A stretch of 64,000 nt of DNA from Helicobacter anatolicus. Its GTDB lineage: Bacteria; Campylobacterota; Campylobacteria; Campylobacterales; Helicobacteraceae. Within the stretch, counting starts at the first letter, position 1. Every line of letters begins with the position of its first letter. The DNA lies in contig NZ_JAJTMY010000001.1 of the NCBI RefSeq assembly GCF_021300615.1, forward strand, positions 480,300 to 544,299. The letters are read 5' to 3'. Position numbers and translations under genes: made by a program. The notes below the pieces were generated by a model, which ran no database searches, was not told the origin of the DNA, and saw nothing but the letters and a program-made list of their open reading frames with translations. This document shows, in pieces, positions 47,850 through 57,501 of this stretch.

Positions 47850-48940
47850 TGTGCATGTATAAAAAACTTGTATTTTATTTTGGAATCTGTGGAAGTTTAT
47901 TTGCAAAAACCTTGCAGCAAGACTTTTATCAAGAAACTTTAGCATTGCAAGAATTAGTAATGCCTGAAAATTCACAAGACCTAGAAGAAAAAACAATCGC
48001 ACAACAAGAAGAACAAGCACAAAATACAGGGGATTTTGCCCCTTATAAAAAAAAATTTTTTAGTATTGTAAGTGAAAATGATGCATATTTTGATCAATTT
48101 GTAGATCGCTACTATACTGCAGGAACGAGCTTTTCTTATACTTCTAGGGAATATGATTCTGGGTTTTTGCAACTTTTTAGCCTTAATGCAAGGGATAAAA
48201 AATTTTCTCGTTATGAAATTGCTTTGCACCAAGATGTCTATACCCCTCAATCAAGATTGGCACAAATAAATCCATTAGATCACCCTTACGCAGGATATTT
48301 GAGTTTTGATTTTAGTATTTCTCAAAGGCGTAAAAGTAGTGTGGAAAATATCAAGCTACAACTTGGTGTAGTAGGTCCTGCTGCATTAGCAAAACAAACA
48401 CAAGAGCTTATCCACGTACTTACAAAGAATCCTATATTTTTTGGTTGGGAGCATCAAATCAAAAATGAATTTATTATAAATCTTACTTATGAATATATCC
48501 ATAAATTTGATATTTTAAAAAGTTCATTTTTTGACATAGATATTTTACCAGCTATAAAATTTGCACTAGGAAATGCTAATACTTTTGCTGGAATTGGCGG
48601 AAGATTTAGGTTAGGATATAATCTTGAAAGTGATTTTGGTGTGGAGAAGGTAAATACGAGTTTTTTGGGAAGCAAACCTTATAATGATAAATTCTCTTTT
48701 TATGTTTTTGGTGGGGCCTTGGGCTCTTATGTAGCAAGAGATATTTTTATACAAGGAAATAGTTTTGGCACACCTACAGGTCTTGTTTTGGAGCATTTTC
48801 TCTATGATCTTGAACTTGGGGCTAGTATTTTGTATAAAGGTTTTAGACTTTCTTATGTTTTTACTCATCAAAGCAAACAATTTGCCTCACAACCAAAAGG
48901 GCATAATATTGGAAGCGTGGTTTTAAACTTTTCATTTTGA
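47849..48940 (+). CDS. lpxR: LpxR-like lipid A 3'-O-deacylase (outer membrane)
   Basis: About 363 residues, of the LpxR (DUF2219) family of outer-membrane barrels that remove the 3'-acyloxyacyl chain from lipid A. Seen: signal peptide ending near FAKTL, an extra acidic Gln/Glu-rich stretch (about 25-65), then FFSIVSENDAYFDQFVDRYYTAGTSFSYTS (the family's END...TDRYYTNG pattern), NPLDHPYAGYLSFDFSIS, and FFGWEHQIKNEF; it ends NFSF as barrels do. ATG at 47855 is an equally possible start. Lipid A deacylation in Helicobacter weakens TLR4 recognition; that role is inferred. Confidence 0.85.
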   Translation: MCMYKKLVFYFGICGSLFAKTLQQDFYQETLALQELVMPENSQDLEEKTIAQQEEQAQNTGDFAPYKKKFFSIVSENDAYFDQFVDRYYTAGTSFSYTSREYDSGFLQLFSLNARDKKFSRYEIALHQDVYTPQSRLAQINPLDHPYAGYLSFDFSISQRRKSSVENIKLQLGVVGPAALAKQTQELIHVLTKNPIFFGWEHQIKNEFIINLTYEYIHKFDILKSSFFDIDILPAIKFALGNANTFAGIGGRFRLGYNLESDFGVEKVNTSFLGSKPYNDKFSFYVFGGALGSYVARDIFIQGNSFGTPTGLVLEHFLYDLELGASILYKGFRLSYVFTHQSKQFASQPKGHNIGSVVLNFSF

Positions 48941-49410
48941 TGCGTTGTGTGATTTTTTGGGTTTTTGTTGCAGTATGTTTTGCAGAAACAAAAAAGGATA
49001 TCAACTATTATCTTGAAAAAAATCATGCAAATTTATGGGAATTTTATCAGACAATCAAAAAACAAAGTCTTGAGGGGAAATATGCGACCTTTAGAAAACG
49101 CTTGATTATTGATCAAAAAAATTATACGCTTTTAAATAAGTGGCAAAAAAAGAAATTTGATGGGCAGATTGTTTTGGTGGTTTTTTATAAAACAAGTAAG
49201 CCAAATTATAGTGATTTTGGTGGTGTGAGTATTGATGGTGTTTTGGTAGATGATAAAGATGAAAAAGCACCCAAGACTTATTATTATAAGTTTGATGGGC
49301 GTTATTACACGGATTTAGAAATCGTAGATTCCAAAAGAGCATTGTATGCATATTGTATTTTGCCACATTTTAAACATTGCATTTTACTAGGAATCCCTTA
49401 TTATTATTGA
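48940..49410 (+). CDS. Small exported protein of unknown function
   Basis: A 156-residue protein that I do not recognise. Seen: a signal peptide (MRCVIFWVFVAVCFAE), a Lys-rich N-terminal part, and a Tyr-rich C-terminal half (TYYYKFDGRYYTDLE, ending IPYYY) with two Cys (YCILPHFKHC). Its ATG overlaps the lpxR-like stop by one base, so the two are co-translated; a shared envelope role is plausible. It ends the purL-lpxR unit; a new promoter follows. Confidence 0.65.
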   Translation: MRCVIFWVFVAVCFAETKKDINYYLEKNHANLWEFYQTIKKQSLEGKYATFRKRLIIDQKNYTLLNKWQKKKFDGQIVLVVFYKTSKPNYSDFGGVSIDGVLVDDKDEKAPKTYYYKFDGRYYTDLEIVDSKRALYAYCILPHFKHCILLGIPYYY

Positions 49411-49520
49411 TATTTTTTATTAGTATTTGTATTTTTTAGGTTGGGTAGCAAAGTGGCAAAAATATTAAAGATTATCTAAAACACCCTAGCCTATAAGATA
49501 GCACTTCGATACAAACGAAA

Positions 49521-49531
49521 TGTGATATACT
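49521..49531 (+). promoter_or_regulatory. Extended -10 promoter of the surface-sugar operon
   Basis: TGATATACT has TG at 49523-49524 and TATACT at 49526-49531, an extended -10 element. It lies 23 bases before the first ATG, and GGAG at 49545-49548 is the ribosome site. No clear -35 is seen. Confidence 0.55.
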
Positions 49532-49553
49532 TTTAATTTATCGAGGAGTTTTA

Positions 49554-50405
49554 ATGACTTTTTCTATCGTTACTGTTGTGTTTAATGATATTGTCCATAT
49601 TGAAAAAACCATGGAATCTGTAATCAATCAGACTTGTAAAAATGTGGAATATATCATCATTGATGGAGGAAGCACAGATGGCACAAAAGAAAAAATCCGA
49701 GAAATTGTTCTAAAACATGCAGAAATTATTCAAGAAGACAAAGAAGATTCTAAGTATTTTCTTTATGCACAGGCAAAAAAATATCAAAATTTTTATTTTA
49801 AATTTCTTAGTCAAAAAGATAAGGGGATTTTTGACGCGATGAATAAGGGAGTTATATTAAGTCAAAATGATTATATAAATTTTGTAAATTGTGGCGATTT
49901 TTTGCATGATCAAAATGTATTGGCAAATATAGCAGCTCTTAATTTTAATGCAGATGTTTTTTATGGGGATTTGGAGATTTGCTATCTTGATCATAATCAT
50001 AAATTTATTAAAAAAACTTCAAGAAATCTTGATGATCTTTATTGCCTTTTTCGTGATTTTGGTCACCCTAATTGTTTTATCAAATCGCAAGTACATAAAA
50101 AATATCTCTATGATACAAATTATAAACTTGCTAGTGATTATGATCTAATTTATAAGCTTTATAGAAATCATTATAAATTTTATTTTAGTGATATTGTGAT
50201 TTCTACTTTTAATTCTGGTGGAGCAAGTGATCAAAATGGATTTAAAAGCCTAAGAGAAGCCCTAAAAATTGCTCTTTTTTATAATACTAACTTTATTGTA
50301 AAAATAAAAATTATTTTTTATTATTTTTTTGCTCTAAGTAAAAAAATCGCAAAGCTTTACCTACCAGTTTCTTTTGTCAAATCTCTTTTAAAAATCAAAG
50401 GTTAA
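49554..50405 (+). CDS. Glycosyltransferase family 2
   Basis: A 283-residue GT-A fold glycosyltransferase. Seen: N-terminal FSIVTVVFNDIVHIEKTMESVINQTCKNVEYIIIDGGSTDGTKEKI with the family's DGGSTDGT nucleotide-sugar site, FDAMNKGVILSQNDYINFVNCGD, and DVFYGDLEI; a hydrophobic C-terminal helix follows. The sugar and acceptor are unknown. It is the first gene of an eight-gene operon that makes and adds a diacetamido-uronic acid type sugar, so it probably acts on LPS core, O-chain or another surface glycan. Confidence 0.9.
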   Translation: MTFSIVTVVFNDIVHIEKTMESVINQTCKNVEYIIIDGGSTDGTKEKIREIVLKHAEIIQEDKEDSKYFLYAQAKKYQNFYFKFLSQKDKGIFDAMNKGVILSQNDYINFVNCGDFLHDQNVLANIAALNFNADVFYGDLEICYLDHNHKFIKKTSRNLDDLYCLFRDFGHPNCFIKSQVHKKYLYDTNYKLASDYDLIYKLYRNHYKFYFSDIVISTFNSGGASDQNGFKSLREALKIALFYNTNFIVKIKIIFYYFFALSKKIAKLYLPVSFVKSLLKIKG

Positions 50406-50407
50406 AA

Positions 50408-51592
50408 ATGCTTTCTAATAATCTTACGCATGATAAAAGACAAGAAAAAATTAATGCTAATTTAAGCAATAATAAAACTCCTAGAATCCTTCAACTTGGA
50501 AAATTTTATCCCCCACATTTAGGTGGTATTGAAAGAGTAATGGAAGATATTTGTGATGGAATTAATGCCAAAGGTTTAGTGTGTGATTGCTTGGTGTCAA
50601 ATAAGGAATTAAAATATAAAGAAGATACAACATCTTATGGAGCTAAAATTTTCCGTGTAGCAAGTTTTGGGATTCTTGCCTCTACTTCTCTAGCACCACA
50701 AATGATTATAAAACTTTTTAAAATTATTAAAAATTACGATATTATTCATGTGCATCATCCCGATCCCATGGCAACTCTTGCGCTTTTTTTGGTGCCTCTA
50801 AAAAATAAGATTATTATCACGCATTATCATTCTGATATTTTTAAAAATAAGTGGCTTTTAAAATGCTTTATGCCCTTGCAAAATTATCTTTTGAAACGCT
50901 CCCAAAGTATTGTCACTACAAGTGATCTTTATGCTAAAACCTCTTTATTTTTAAAACCTTATCAAGAAAAAATTACCACAATTCCTATTGGAATACCCCC
51001 GATAGATATGAACCAAAACACAGAAAAAACGCAAAATATTATTTGTTCTGTGGGGCGATTAGTGCCACTAAAGGGATTTGAATATTTAATAGAAAGTGCT
51101 TTATTTTTGCCTAATGATTTTAGCATTCATATTGCAGGAGATGGGGATATAGGATATAAAAATAAACTTTTGACATTGATAAAAAAACATTGCTTAGAAG
51201 ATCGGGTATTTTTAGTGGGGAGAAAAGTGGGGGAAGAATTAAATAATTTTTATGCTAAATCTCGCTATTTTGTCTTACCATCAATGCAAGAATCTTTTGG
51301 AATCGTACTTCTTGAGGCGATGCGTTATAGTATCCCTTGTGTATGCACTAATCTCACCCCCTCTGGCATGCCTTATATTAATCTTCACAATCAGACAGGA
51401 AAAGTTGTAGAAAAAGCAAATTCCAAAGCTATTGCAAAAGCAATTCTGGAAATACAAGAAAATTATGAATTTTATGCAAATAATGCAAAAAAACGCTTTT
51501 TGGAATATTTTACACAGCAAAAGATGATAGAATCTTTTAACGCACTTTATAAGGATCAATATGAATATCAGAAAAAGGCTGGGAAAAATTAA
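50408..51592 (+). CDS. Glycosyltransferase family 4
   Basis: A 394-residue GT-B retaining glycosyltransferase. Seen: N-terminal FYPPHLGGIERVMEDICDGI, central HVHHPDPMATLAL, and the donor-site region ICSVGRLVPLKGFEYLIESAL plus MQESFGIVLLEAMRYSIPCVCT (E-X7-E motif). The first 25 residues are polar and unlike the family start; an internal start is possible. It begins 2 bases after the GT2 stop and overlaps the CgtA-like gene by 32 bases. Confidence 0.9.
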   Translation: MLSNNLTHDKRQEKINANLSNNKTPRILQLGKFYPPHLGGIERVMEDICDGINAKGLVCDCLVSNKELKYKEDTTSYGAKIFRVASFGILASTSLAPQMIIKLFKIIKNYDIIHVHHPDPMATLALFLVPLKNKIIITHYHSDIFKNKWLLKCFMPLQNYLLKRSQSIVTTSDLYAKTSLFLKPYQEKITTIPIGIPPIDMNQNTEKTQNIICSVGRLVPLKGFEYLIESALFLPNDFSIHIAGDGDIGYKNKLLTLIKKHCLEDRVFLVGRKVGEELNNFYAKSRYFVLPSMQESFGIVLLEAMRYSIPCVCTNLTPSGMPYINLHNQTGKVVEKANSKAIAKAILEIQENYEFYANNAKKRFLEYFTQQKMIESFNALYKDQYEYQKKAGKN

Positions 51593-52537
51593 AAGATTCT
51601 TCTTTGATAGTCACACATCTCGCCCTATTCCTGTTTTTTCAAAACCTAAGGGAGCTATTTTATCTACGATAGAAAAATTTTGCAATCGTGATTTTTTTGA
51701 AGAACATAAAAAAGAGAGGCATGTAGGTTATTTTGACTTAGACCCAAAAGCCAAAGATCCTAAATCTCCACTAAATCCATGGGCTTTTATTCGTGTAAAA
51801 GATGAGGAAAAAACCCTAAAGGCAAGCCTTTATAGTATCTTGGGAGCGATACAAAGAGGAGTGATTGCTTATCATGATATTACAGATAATTCTGAAAAAA
51901 TTATTTTAGAATTTTGTAAAAAATTTCCTAATTTTAAACCTTATCACTATCCTTATACAATCAAGATTAAAAATCCAAAAACCACGGAAGAATATCTTCA
52001 TCATTTTTATAATTTTACACTTTCTAAGATTCCAAAAAATGAATTTTTAATCAAAATTGATACCGATCATATTTATGATTCTAAGCGACTTTTTAAAAGC
52101 TTTTATGCTATAAGAAATAAAATGCATGTTTTATCTATTCCGCGAGTAGATTTTGCAATTGCTAAAGTAGGAGGTGTTTTGCCAAAAAAGTCACTACGCG
52201 GGGGGATATATTGGCACGCGCCGATCATATAAACACTAATCATCAATGCGATCACTGGCTAATTTATAATGAAGATCTTATTTTTGAGCCTTGGATAAAT
52301 CCAAAAAATGGGCTAATTTTTGAAATATTGCGTTTTAAAAAGCCTTATATGATTTATATCTCTGAACTTAATAATTGGCATTTTCCTTTTCATAAACCTC
52401 AAAGAAGAGAATATTTTGCAAATTGTCAATGGTTAGGGCTTGATGAATTTAAAAAGCAATGCACACCTATGATTGATCCACAAATGCTAGATGAAGAGTA
52501 TATTAAATCCCATTTGGAATTTATGGACTTATGTTAA
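51561..52537 (+). pseudogene. CgtA-like glycosyltransferase, frameshifted (possibly phase-variable)
   Basis: Two adjacent frames (51561-52232 and 52211-52537) together form one protein of about 325 residues resembling the Campylobacter CgtA beta-1,4-N-acetylgalactosaminyltransferase family. Seen: GYFDLDPKAKDPKSPLNPW, AFIRVKDEEKTLKASLYSIL, AIQRGVIAYHDITDNSEKII, and LIKIDTDHIYDSKRLFKSFY in frame one; NWHFPFHKPQRREYF and WLGLDEFKKQ in frame two, both parts of that family. The break is at or near G6 (52200-52205); one more G would join the frames (LRGGDILARADHINTNHQ). AAGGA 5 bases before the ATG is good. It may be a real null, a phase-off state, or a sequencing error. Confidence 0.82.
52200..52205 (+). 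repeat. G6 tract at the CgtA-like frameshift
   Basis: Six G inside the CgtA-like gene at the point where the family match switches frame. Seven G (or four) would restore the frame. An A6 run at 52184-52189 is a second possible site. Confidence 0.6.
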
Positions 52538-53589
52538 AAATAGCCATTATTGTTGGTGCAAGACCGCAATTTATCAAGCTTGCCCCCTTGCAATTAGCAC
52601 TAAAATCTCTTCCTGTGCAAGAAGTTTTGATTCACACTGGGCAACATTATGATACAAATATGAGTGAAGTATTTTTTAGAACACTAAAACTCCATCAACC
52701 TCATTATATTTTAAACCATGGAGGCAAAAGCCATGGAGATATGACAGGAGCTATTTTAAGAGATGTAGAAGAAATTTTATTGCAAAATAAACCTGATTTT
52801 ACTTTGGTTTTTGGTGATACAAATTCTACTCTTGCAGCAGCATTAGCAAGTATAAAATTACAAATCCCTATCATTCACATAGAGGCAGGATTAAGAAGCT
52901 TTGATCATAAAATGCCAGAGGAAATTAACCGAATTCTTACAGATAGAATCTCAAAAATTCTTTGTTGTCCGACTCAAAATGCAATACAAAACCTTATTAA
53001 TGAAGGATTTAATTCTTTTGATTGTATTATTAAGAATACTGGAGATATTATGAAAGATTCTAGTTTGTTGTTTGAAAAATTTGCAAAAAAACCTCCTTTA
53101 CAATTGCAAAAAAAATTTACAATTTGCACTATTCATCGACAAGAAAATCTCAATAAAAATGCCTTAGAAAATATTTTTCAAGCTTTAGAAATTATTGCAC
53201 AAAATACGCAGGTAATTTTACCCTTACATCCTAGCACAAAGCGCTATATTAATCCGAGTGATTATAAAAATATCACCTTTTCCTCCCCTCTTTCTTATTT
53301 AGAAATGCTCTATCTTCTCAAAAATACCCAAAGTGTACTCACAGATTCTGGAGGTTTGCAAAAAGAAGCATATTTTTTCAAAAAACCTTGTTTGGTATTG
53401 CGAGAAAATAGCGAATGGAGTGAGCTTATTATGCACAAATATAATCTTTTAGTAGGAAATAAAACACATACAATTCTTGAAAGTTTTGCTAATATTTCAA
53501 AACTTTGTAATTTTTCTTATACGCAAAATTTTTATGGAAATGGTGATGCTTCACAAAAAATTATTGAAATATTAAAGGAATTTTTATGA
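52531..53589 (+). CDS. UDP-N-acetylglucosamine 2-epimerase family (WbpI/WecB-type)
   Basis: A 352-residue non-hydrolysing 2-epimerase. Seen: KIAIIVGARPQFIKLAPLQLAL, HTGQHYDTNMSEVFF, VFGDTNSTLAAALASIKLQIPIIHIEAGLRSFDHKMPEEINR, CTIHRQENL and TDSGGLQKEA. The four genes after it make UDP-GlcNAc(3NAc)A, so the expected substrate is UDP-2,3-diacetamido-glucuronate, giving UDP-ManNAc3NAcA (WbpI reaction); plain WecB (UDP-GlcNAc to UDP-ManNAc) is the alternative. It overlaps the CgtA-like frame by 7 bases and the next gene by 4. Confidence 0.9.
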   Translation: MLKIAIIVGARPQFIKLAPLQLALKSLPVQEVLIHTGQHYDTNMSEVFFRTLKLHQPHYILNHGGKSHGDMTGAILRDVEEILLQNKPDFTLVFGDTNSTLAAALASIKLQIPIIHIEAGLRSFDHKMPEEINRILTDRISKILCCPTQNAIQNLINEGFNSFDCIIKNTGDIMKDSSLLFEKFAKKPPLQLQKKFTICTIHRQENLNKNALENIFQALEIIAQNTQVILPLHPSTKRYINPSDYKNITFSSPLSYLEMLYLLKNTQSVLTDSGGLQKEAYFFKKPCLVLRENSEWSELIMHKYNLLVGNKTHTILESFANISKLCNFSYTQNFYGNGDASQKIIEILKEFL

Positions 53590-54524
53590 AAAATTTCGCA
53601 CTCATTGGCGTGGCAGGATATGTAGCACCTAAGCATTTAAAAGCGATTTATGAGACTAAAAATAATCTTTTATGCGCACTAGATCCAAAAGATTCTGTGG
53701 GAATCCTAGATAGCTATTTTCCTCAAACGCATTTTTTTACAGAATTTGAACGCTTTGATCGCCATATTTCCAAATTACAAAATAAAGGGATTGAACTTGA
53801 TTATATTACTATTTGTTCGCCAAATTATTTGCATGATAGCCATATCCGCTTCGCACTTAAAAATAATGCAAATGCGATTTGTGAAAAGCCATTGGTGCTT
53901 AATCCTTGGAATATTGATACTCTTATTGACCTTGAAAAAAAGACAGGAAAAAAAGTTTATAATATTTTGCAATTAAGATTGCATCCTAGCATCATTGCTC
54001 TTAAAGAAAAAATACAAAATACTATTAAAAAGAATCCACAAAAAAGATTCCAAGTTAAGTTAACCTATATTACTTCAAGAGGTAATTGGTATTTTGCCTC
54101 TTGGAAAGGTGATCTAGCAAAAAGCGGAGGAATAGCAACAAATATTGGGGTGCATTTTTTTGATATGTTGCAAAATATTTTTGGCGAAGCAAGGGGTTTG
54201 AAAGTGCATATAAATACAAAAGATACTGCAAGCGGGATTTTAGATCTTCCTTTTGCTGATGTTACTTGGTTTTTGTCTATTGATGCCAAAAATCTACCCT
54301 CTAATGCACAGAGAACTTATCGATCTATTGAGCTTGAAGGAGAGGAAATAGAATTTAGCAATGGTTTTGAAAATCTACACACAAAAAGCTATGAAGAGAT
54401 TTTAAAAAATCAAGGCTTTGGATTACTTGATGCTTATCCTTGTATTTCTTTAGTACATAAAATTAGAAACTTAGAGATAACACCACTAATAGGAGAATAC
54501 CACCCCCTATGCAAAAATATTTAG
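53586..54524 (+). CDS. Gfo/Idh/MocA oxidoreductase (WbpB/WlbA-like 3-dehydrogenase)
   Basis: A 312-residue NAD-dependent oxidoreductase. Seen: N-terminal Rossmann start [21 protein letters not shown], the motif [20 protein letters not shown] with the family EKP lysine, [14 protein letters not shown] and [15 protein letters not shown]. It matches the UDP-GlcNAcA 3-dehydrogenase type (WbpB, WlbA), which oxidises C3 of UDP-GlcNAc uronic acid. The GYVAPKH N-terminus is typical of that branch. It overlaps the genes on both sides (4 and 16 bases). Confidence 0.88.
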   Translation: MKNFALIGVAGYVAPKHLKAIYETKNNLLCALDPKDSVGILDSYFPQTHFFTEFERFDRHISKLQNKGIELDYITICSPNYLHDSHIRFALKNNANAICEKPLVLNPWNIDTLIDLEKKTGKKVYNILQLRLHPSIIALKEKIQNTIKKNPQKRFQVKLTYITSRGNWYFASWKGDLAKSGGIATNIGVHFFDMLQNIFGEARGLKVHINTKDTASGILDLPFADVTWFLSIDAKNLPSNAQRTYRSIELEGEEIEFSNGFENLHTKSYEEILKNQGFGLLDAYPCISLVHKIRNLEITPLIGEYHPLCKNI

Positions 54525-55093
54525 ATTTTTTTGTTCATGATACTAGTCTTATTGATGAAAATGTAATCATTGGAAAAAATACAAAAATTTGGCATTTTTG
54601 TCATATTTTACCTCATACAAAAATTGGAGAATGCTGTTCTTTTGGGCAAAATTGTATGGTAGGACCTAATGTAGTGATAGGGAAAAACTGCAAAGTACAA
54701 AATAATGTAAGTATTTATGAGGGGGTAATGTGTGAAGATAATGTATTTATCGGTCCTTCTGTAGTATTTAGCAATGTGATAAATCCACGCGCTTTTATTG
54801 TGCGTAAAGATTCCTACCGCCCTACTTTGCTAAAAAAAGGTTGTTCTGTTGGTGCAAATGCTACAATTATTTGTGGTAATACTATAGGAAAATACGCACT
54901 TATTGGTGCAGGAAGTGTTGTAACAAAAAATATTCCTGATTATGCCTTAGTAGTAGGTAATCCCGCAAGAATCATTGGTTATGTAGATCAAAGTGGCGAA
55001 AAATTAGACTTTATAGACAATAAGGCATTTAGCAAGAATGAAAAACATTTTTACTATTTAAAAAATAATCAGGTTTTTCGTGATGATGATTGA
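54509..55093 (+). CDS. WbpD/WlbB-like N-acetyltransferase
   Basis: A 194-residue left-handed beta-helix acetyltransferase. Seen: many hexapeptide repeats ([LIV]-G-X4), such as [37 protein letters not shown] turns, and the C-terminal [35 protein letters not shown]. It would acetylate the 3-amino group of UDP-GlcNAc3NA uronic acid using acetyl-CoA. Length (about 190) matches WbpD/WlbB. It lies between the dehydrogenase and the aminotransferase, overlapping both. Confidence 0.88.
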   Translation: MQKYLDFFVHDTSLIDENVIIGKNTKIWHFCHILPHTKIGECCSFGQNCMVGPNVVIGKNCKVQNNVSIYEGVMCEDNVFIGPSVVFSNVINPRAFIVRKDSYRPTLLKKGCSVGANATIICGNTIGKYALIGAGSVVTKNIPDYALVVGNPARIIGYVDQSGEKLDFIDNKAFSKNEKHFYYLKNNQVFRDDD

Positions 55094-56189
55094 TTTTGCA
55101 GGGATTAAAAAAGATTATCTCACACATCAAAAAAAGATTCATTTTGCAATACAAAGGGTTTTGGATTCTGCATGTTTTATTATGGGAGATGAGGTAAAAA
55201 AATTAGAAGAAAATCTCAAAAATTATGTGGGAAGCAAATATGCACTAACTTGTTCTAATGGCACTAGTGCACTTATTTTATCACTTATGGCTCTAGGGAT
55301 ACAAAAAGATGATGAGATTATTACAAGTAGTTTTAGTTTTTTTGCAAGTGCAGAAGCTATTGCTATTTTGGGGGCTAAGCCCATTTTTGTAGATATTAAT
55401 CCTAAAACGTTTTTAATCGATGAGACAAAAATCAAACAAGCGATTACAAAAAAAACTAAGGCAATTTTAGTGGTAAGCTTATTTGGAAATATCCCAAATA
55501 TGGAAAAAATTAACTCCATTGCCAAAGAATTTGGGCTTTTTGTGCTTGAAGATGGGGCACAAAGCTTTGGTGCGATGTATCAAGGCAAAAAAAGTGGCAA
55601 TTTATGTGATATTTCTACGACAAGTTTTTTTCCTGCTAAGCCATTGGGTTGTTTTGGTGATGGTGGAGCAATATTTTTTAATGATGAAAATCTTTATGAA
55701 AAGATCTATGCACTTCGTTCTCATGGGCAAATCAAGCGCTATACTCATGAATATTTAGGTATTAATGCAAGATTAGATAGCTTGCAAGCAGCAATCTTAA
55801 ATGTCAAACTTTCTTATTTTTCAGAAATTTTACAAAAACGCCAAGAAAATGCACAAAAATATCAAGAAAAACTAAAAGACTATCCAGAGATTTTTTTACA
55901 AGAAATTACAAAAGATTGCAAAAGTAATTATGCACAATTTAGCATTCTTAGCAAAAATAGAGATTCTCTTATTGCATATTTAAAAACAAAGCAAATTCCA
56001 ACAGCTATCCACTACCCTATTCCCATTCCAAAACAAAAGGCTTTTAGTTATCTTAATGTAGAGAAAAAATATTTCTCACAAGCACAAAAGATTACACAAG
56101 AGATTTTTAGCTTACCCTTGCATGCGTATTTAAGTGATGAGGAAATTACCTATATTACACAATGTATCAAAGAATTTAAGGGAATATAA
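55083..56189 (+). CDS. WbpE/WlbC-like sugar aminotransferase (DegT/DnrJ/EryC1/StrS)
   Basis: A 368-residue PLP aminotransferase. Seen: [38 protein letters not shown], and the PLP lysine in [18 protein letters not shown] at about residue 185, plus [29 protein letters not shown]. It would aminate the 3-keto group made by the dehydrogenase, using glutamate. Start choices are a GTG at 55080 or ATGs at 55083/55086. It overlaps the acetyltransferase gene and touches the dehydrogenase gene by one base. Confidence 0.92.
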   Translation: MMIDFAGIKKDYLTHQKKIHFAIQRVLDSACFIMGDEVKKLEENLKNYVGSKYALTCSNGTSALILSLMALGIQKDDEIITSSFSFFASAEAIAILGAKPIFVDINPKTFLIDETKIKQAITKKTKAILVVSLFGNIPNMEKINSIAKEFGLFVLEDGAQSFGAMYQGKKSGNLCDISTTSFFPAKPLGCFGDGGAIFFNDENLYEKIYALRSHGQIKRYTHEYLGINARLDSLQAAILNVKLSYFSEILQKRQENAQKYQEKLKDYPEIFLQEITKDCKSNYAQFSILSKNRDSLIAYLKTKQIPTAIHYPIPIPKQKAFSYLNVEKKYFSQAQKITQEIFSLPLHAYLSDEEITYITQCIKEFKGI

Positions 56190-57439
56190 TGGATAAAATT
56201 GCAATTATTGGACTTGGCTATGTAGGACTACCCTTAGCAATAGAATTTGGAAAAAAATATTCTACTATAGGCTTTGATATTAATCCCACAAGAATCAAAG
56301 AATTGCAAGAAAAAAAAGATAAAAATGAGCAAATTTTAGATTTTTCTTCCTCTAGTTTTTTGAAATTTAGCCATAAAGAAGAAGATATTAAAGATTGCAA
56401 TATTTTTATTATCACCGTTCCAACTCCTGTAGATATTTATAAAAAGCCAGATATTACTCTTTTGCTTTCTGCTTCAAAGCTTGTAGGAAAATACCTAAAA
56501 AAGCAGGATATTGTCATTTATGAATCTACCACCTACCCTACTTGCACCAAAAAAGAATGTGTTCCAGTTTTAGAAAAAACAAGCTCACTTGTTTTTAATA
56601 AAGATTTTTTTGTAGGCTATTCACCAGAGAGAATCAATCCAGGAGACAAGGCACATACACTAAAAAATATCACCAAAATTACTTCAGGGAGTTCAGAAGA
56701 ATCAGCACAAAAAATTAATTCTTTATATCAAAGCATTGTTGATTCTACATATTTAGCCCCAAGTATTGAAATAGCAGAATCTGCAAAAGCAATAGAAAAT
56801 GCCCAAAGAGATTTAAATATTGCCTTCGTCAATGAATTGAGTATTATTTTTGATAAATTAGATATAGACACTCATGAAGTATTAAAAGCAGCCAAAACAA
56901 AATGGAATTTTTTACCTTTTACGCCAGGGTTAGTTGGCGGACATTGCATTAGCGTAGATCCTTATTACCTTACCCACATTTCCAATGTATATGGCTATCA
57001 CCCTAAGGTCATTTCTTCAGGAAGATTGATTAATGACATGATGCCAAATTTTATTACGCAAAAAACAATCAAACTACTCTTGCAGCACAAAATCAACCCT
57101 CTACATGCAAAAATTGCAATTTTTGGTGCGAGTTTTAAAGAAAATTGCAAAGATATTCGCAATGCAAAAGTATTTGAAGTGTATAAAGAACTTGAAGAAC
57201 ATGGGATAAAAGTGGAAATTTTTGATTCTTTGGTAGATGCCAAGGAAGTAAAAAAATTTTATGGTGTGCAGGTTTTTCCTATTTCTTCGTTAAAAAATCA
57301 ATATCATGCAATTATTATTGCTATCCCACATCAAGAGTTTTTAGAAGTCAATTATCAAAAGTTTTTGACATCAAATGGTTTGATTTTTGACATCAAAGGA
57401 GCTTTACAAAGAAATCAAAAAAATATCTATAAACTTTAA
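56189..57439 (+). CDS. UDP-N-acetyl-D-glucosamine 6-dehydrogenase (WbpA-like)
   Basis: A 416-residue nucleotide-sugar dehydrogenase that oxidises C6 of UDP-HexNAc to the uronic acid with two NAD+. Seen: KIAIIGLGYVGLPLAIEFG Rossmann start, TVPTPVDIYKKPD, YSPERINPGDKAHTL, and the catalytic Cys at about 253 in GGHCISVDPYYL, then FKENCKDIRNAKVFEVYKEL. In context it would start the pathway by making UDP-GlcNAcA. A UDP-GalNAc specificity (WbpO-like) is the main alternative. It ends the operon 62 bases before tRNA-Asn. Confidence 0.9.
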   Translation: MDKIAIIGLGYVGLPLAIEFGKKYSTIGFDINPTRIKELQEKKDKNEQILDFSSSSFLKFSHKEEDIKDCNIFIITVPTPVDIYKKPDITLLLSASKLVGKYLKKQDIVIYESTTYPTCTKKECVPVLEKTSSLVFNKDFFVGYSPERINPGDKAHTLKNITKITSGSSEESAQKINSLYQSIVDSTYLAPSIEIAESAKAIENAQRDLNIAFVNELSIIFDKLDIDTHEVLKAAKTKWNFLPFTPGLVGGHCISVDPYYLTHISNVYGYHPKVISSGRLINDMMPNFITQKTIKLLLQHKINPLHAKIAIFGASFKENCKDIRNAKVFEVYKELEEHGIKVEIFDSLVDAKEVKKFYGVQVFPISSLKNQYHAIIIAIPHQEFLEVNYQKFLTSNGLIFDIKGALQRNQKNIYKL

Positions 57440-57447
57440 AAAATCTC

Positions 57448-57476
57448 TTGACATTTTTTAGAATTTTTTTTATAAT
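57448..57476 (+). promoter_or_regulatory. Consensus sigma-70 promoter of tRNA-Asn
   Basis: TTGACA at 57448-57453, exactly 17 bases, then TATAAT at 57471-57476: both hexamers are perfect. The predicted start is about 20 bases before tRNA-Asn. A perfect -35 is unusual in Helicobacter and suggests strong constitutive expression. Confidence 0.9.
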
Positions 57477-57501
57477 TACACCGCTTTTATGAGCAATACA
57501 T

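Noticed and set aside
49411..49520. tRNA-like string GGTTGGGTAGCAAAGTGGC before the sugar operon
   Set aside because: It resembles a D arm only; no matching acceptor, anticodon or T arm follows.
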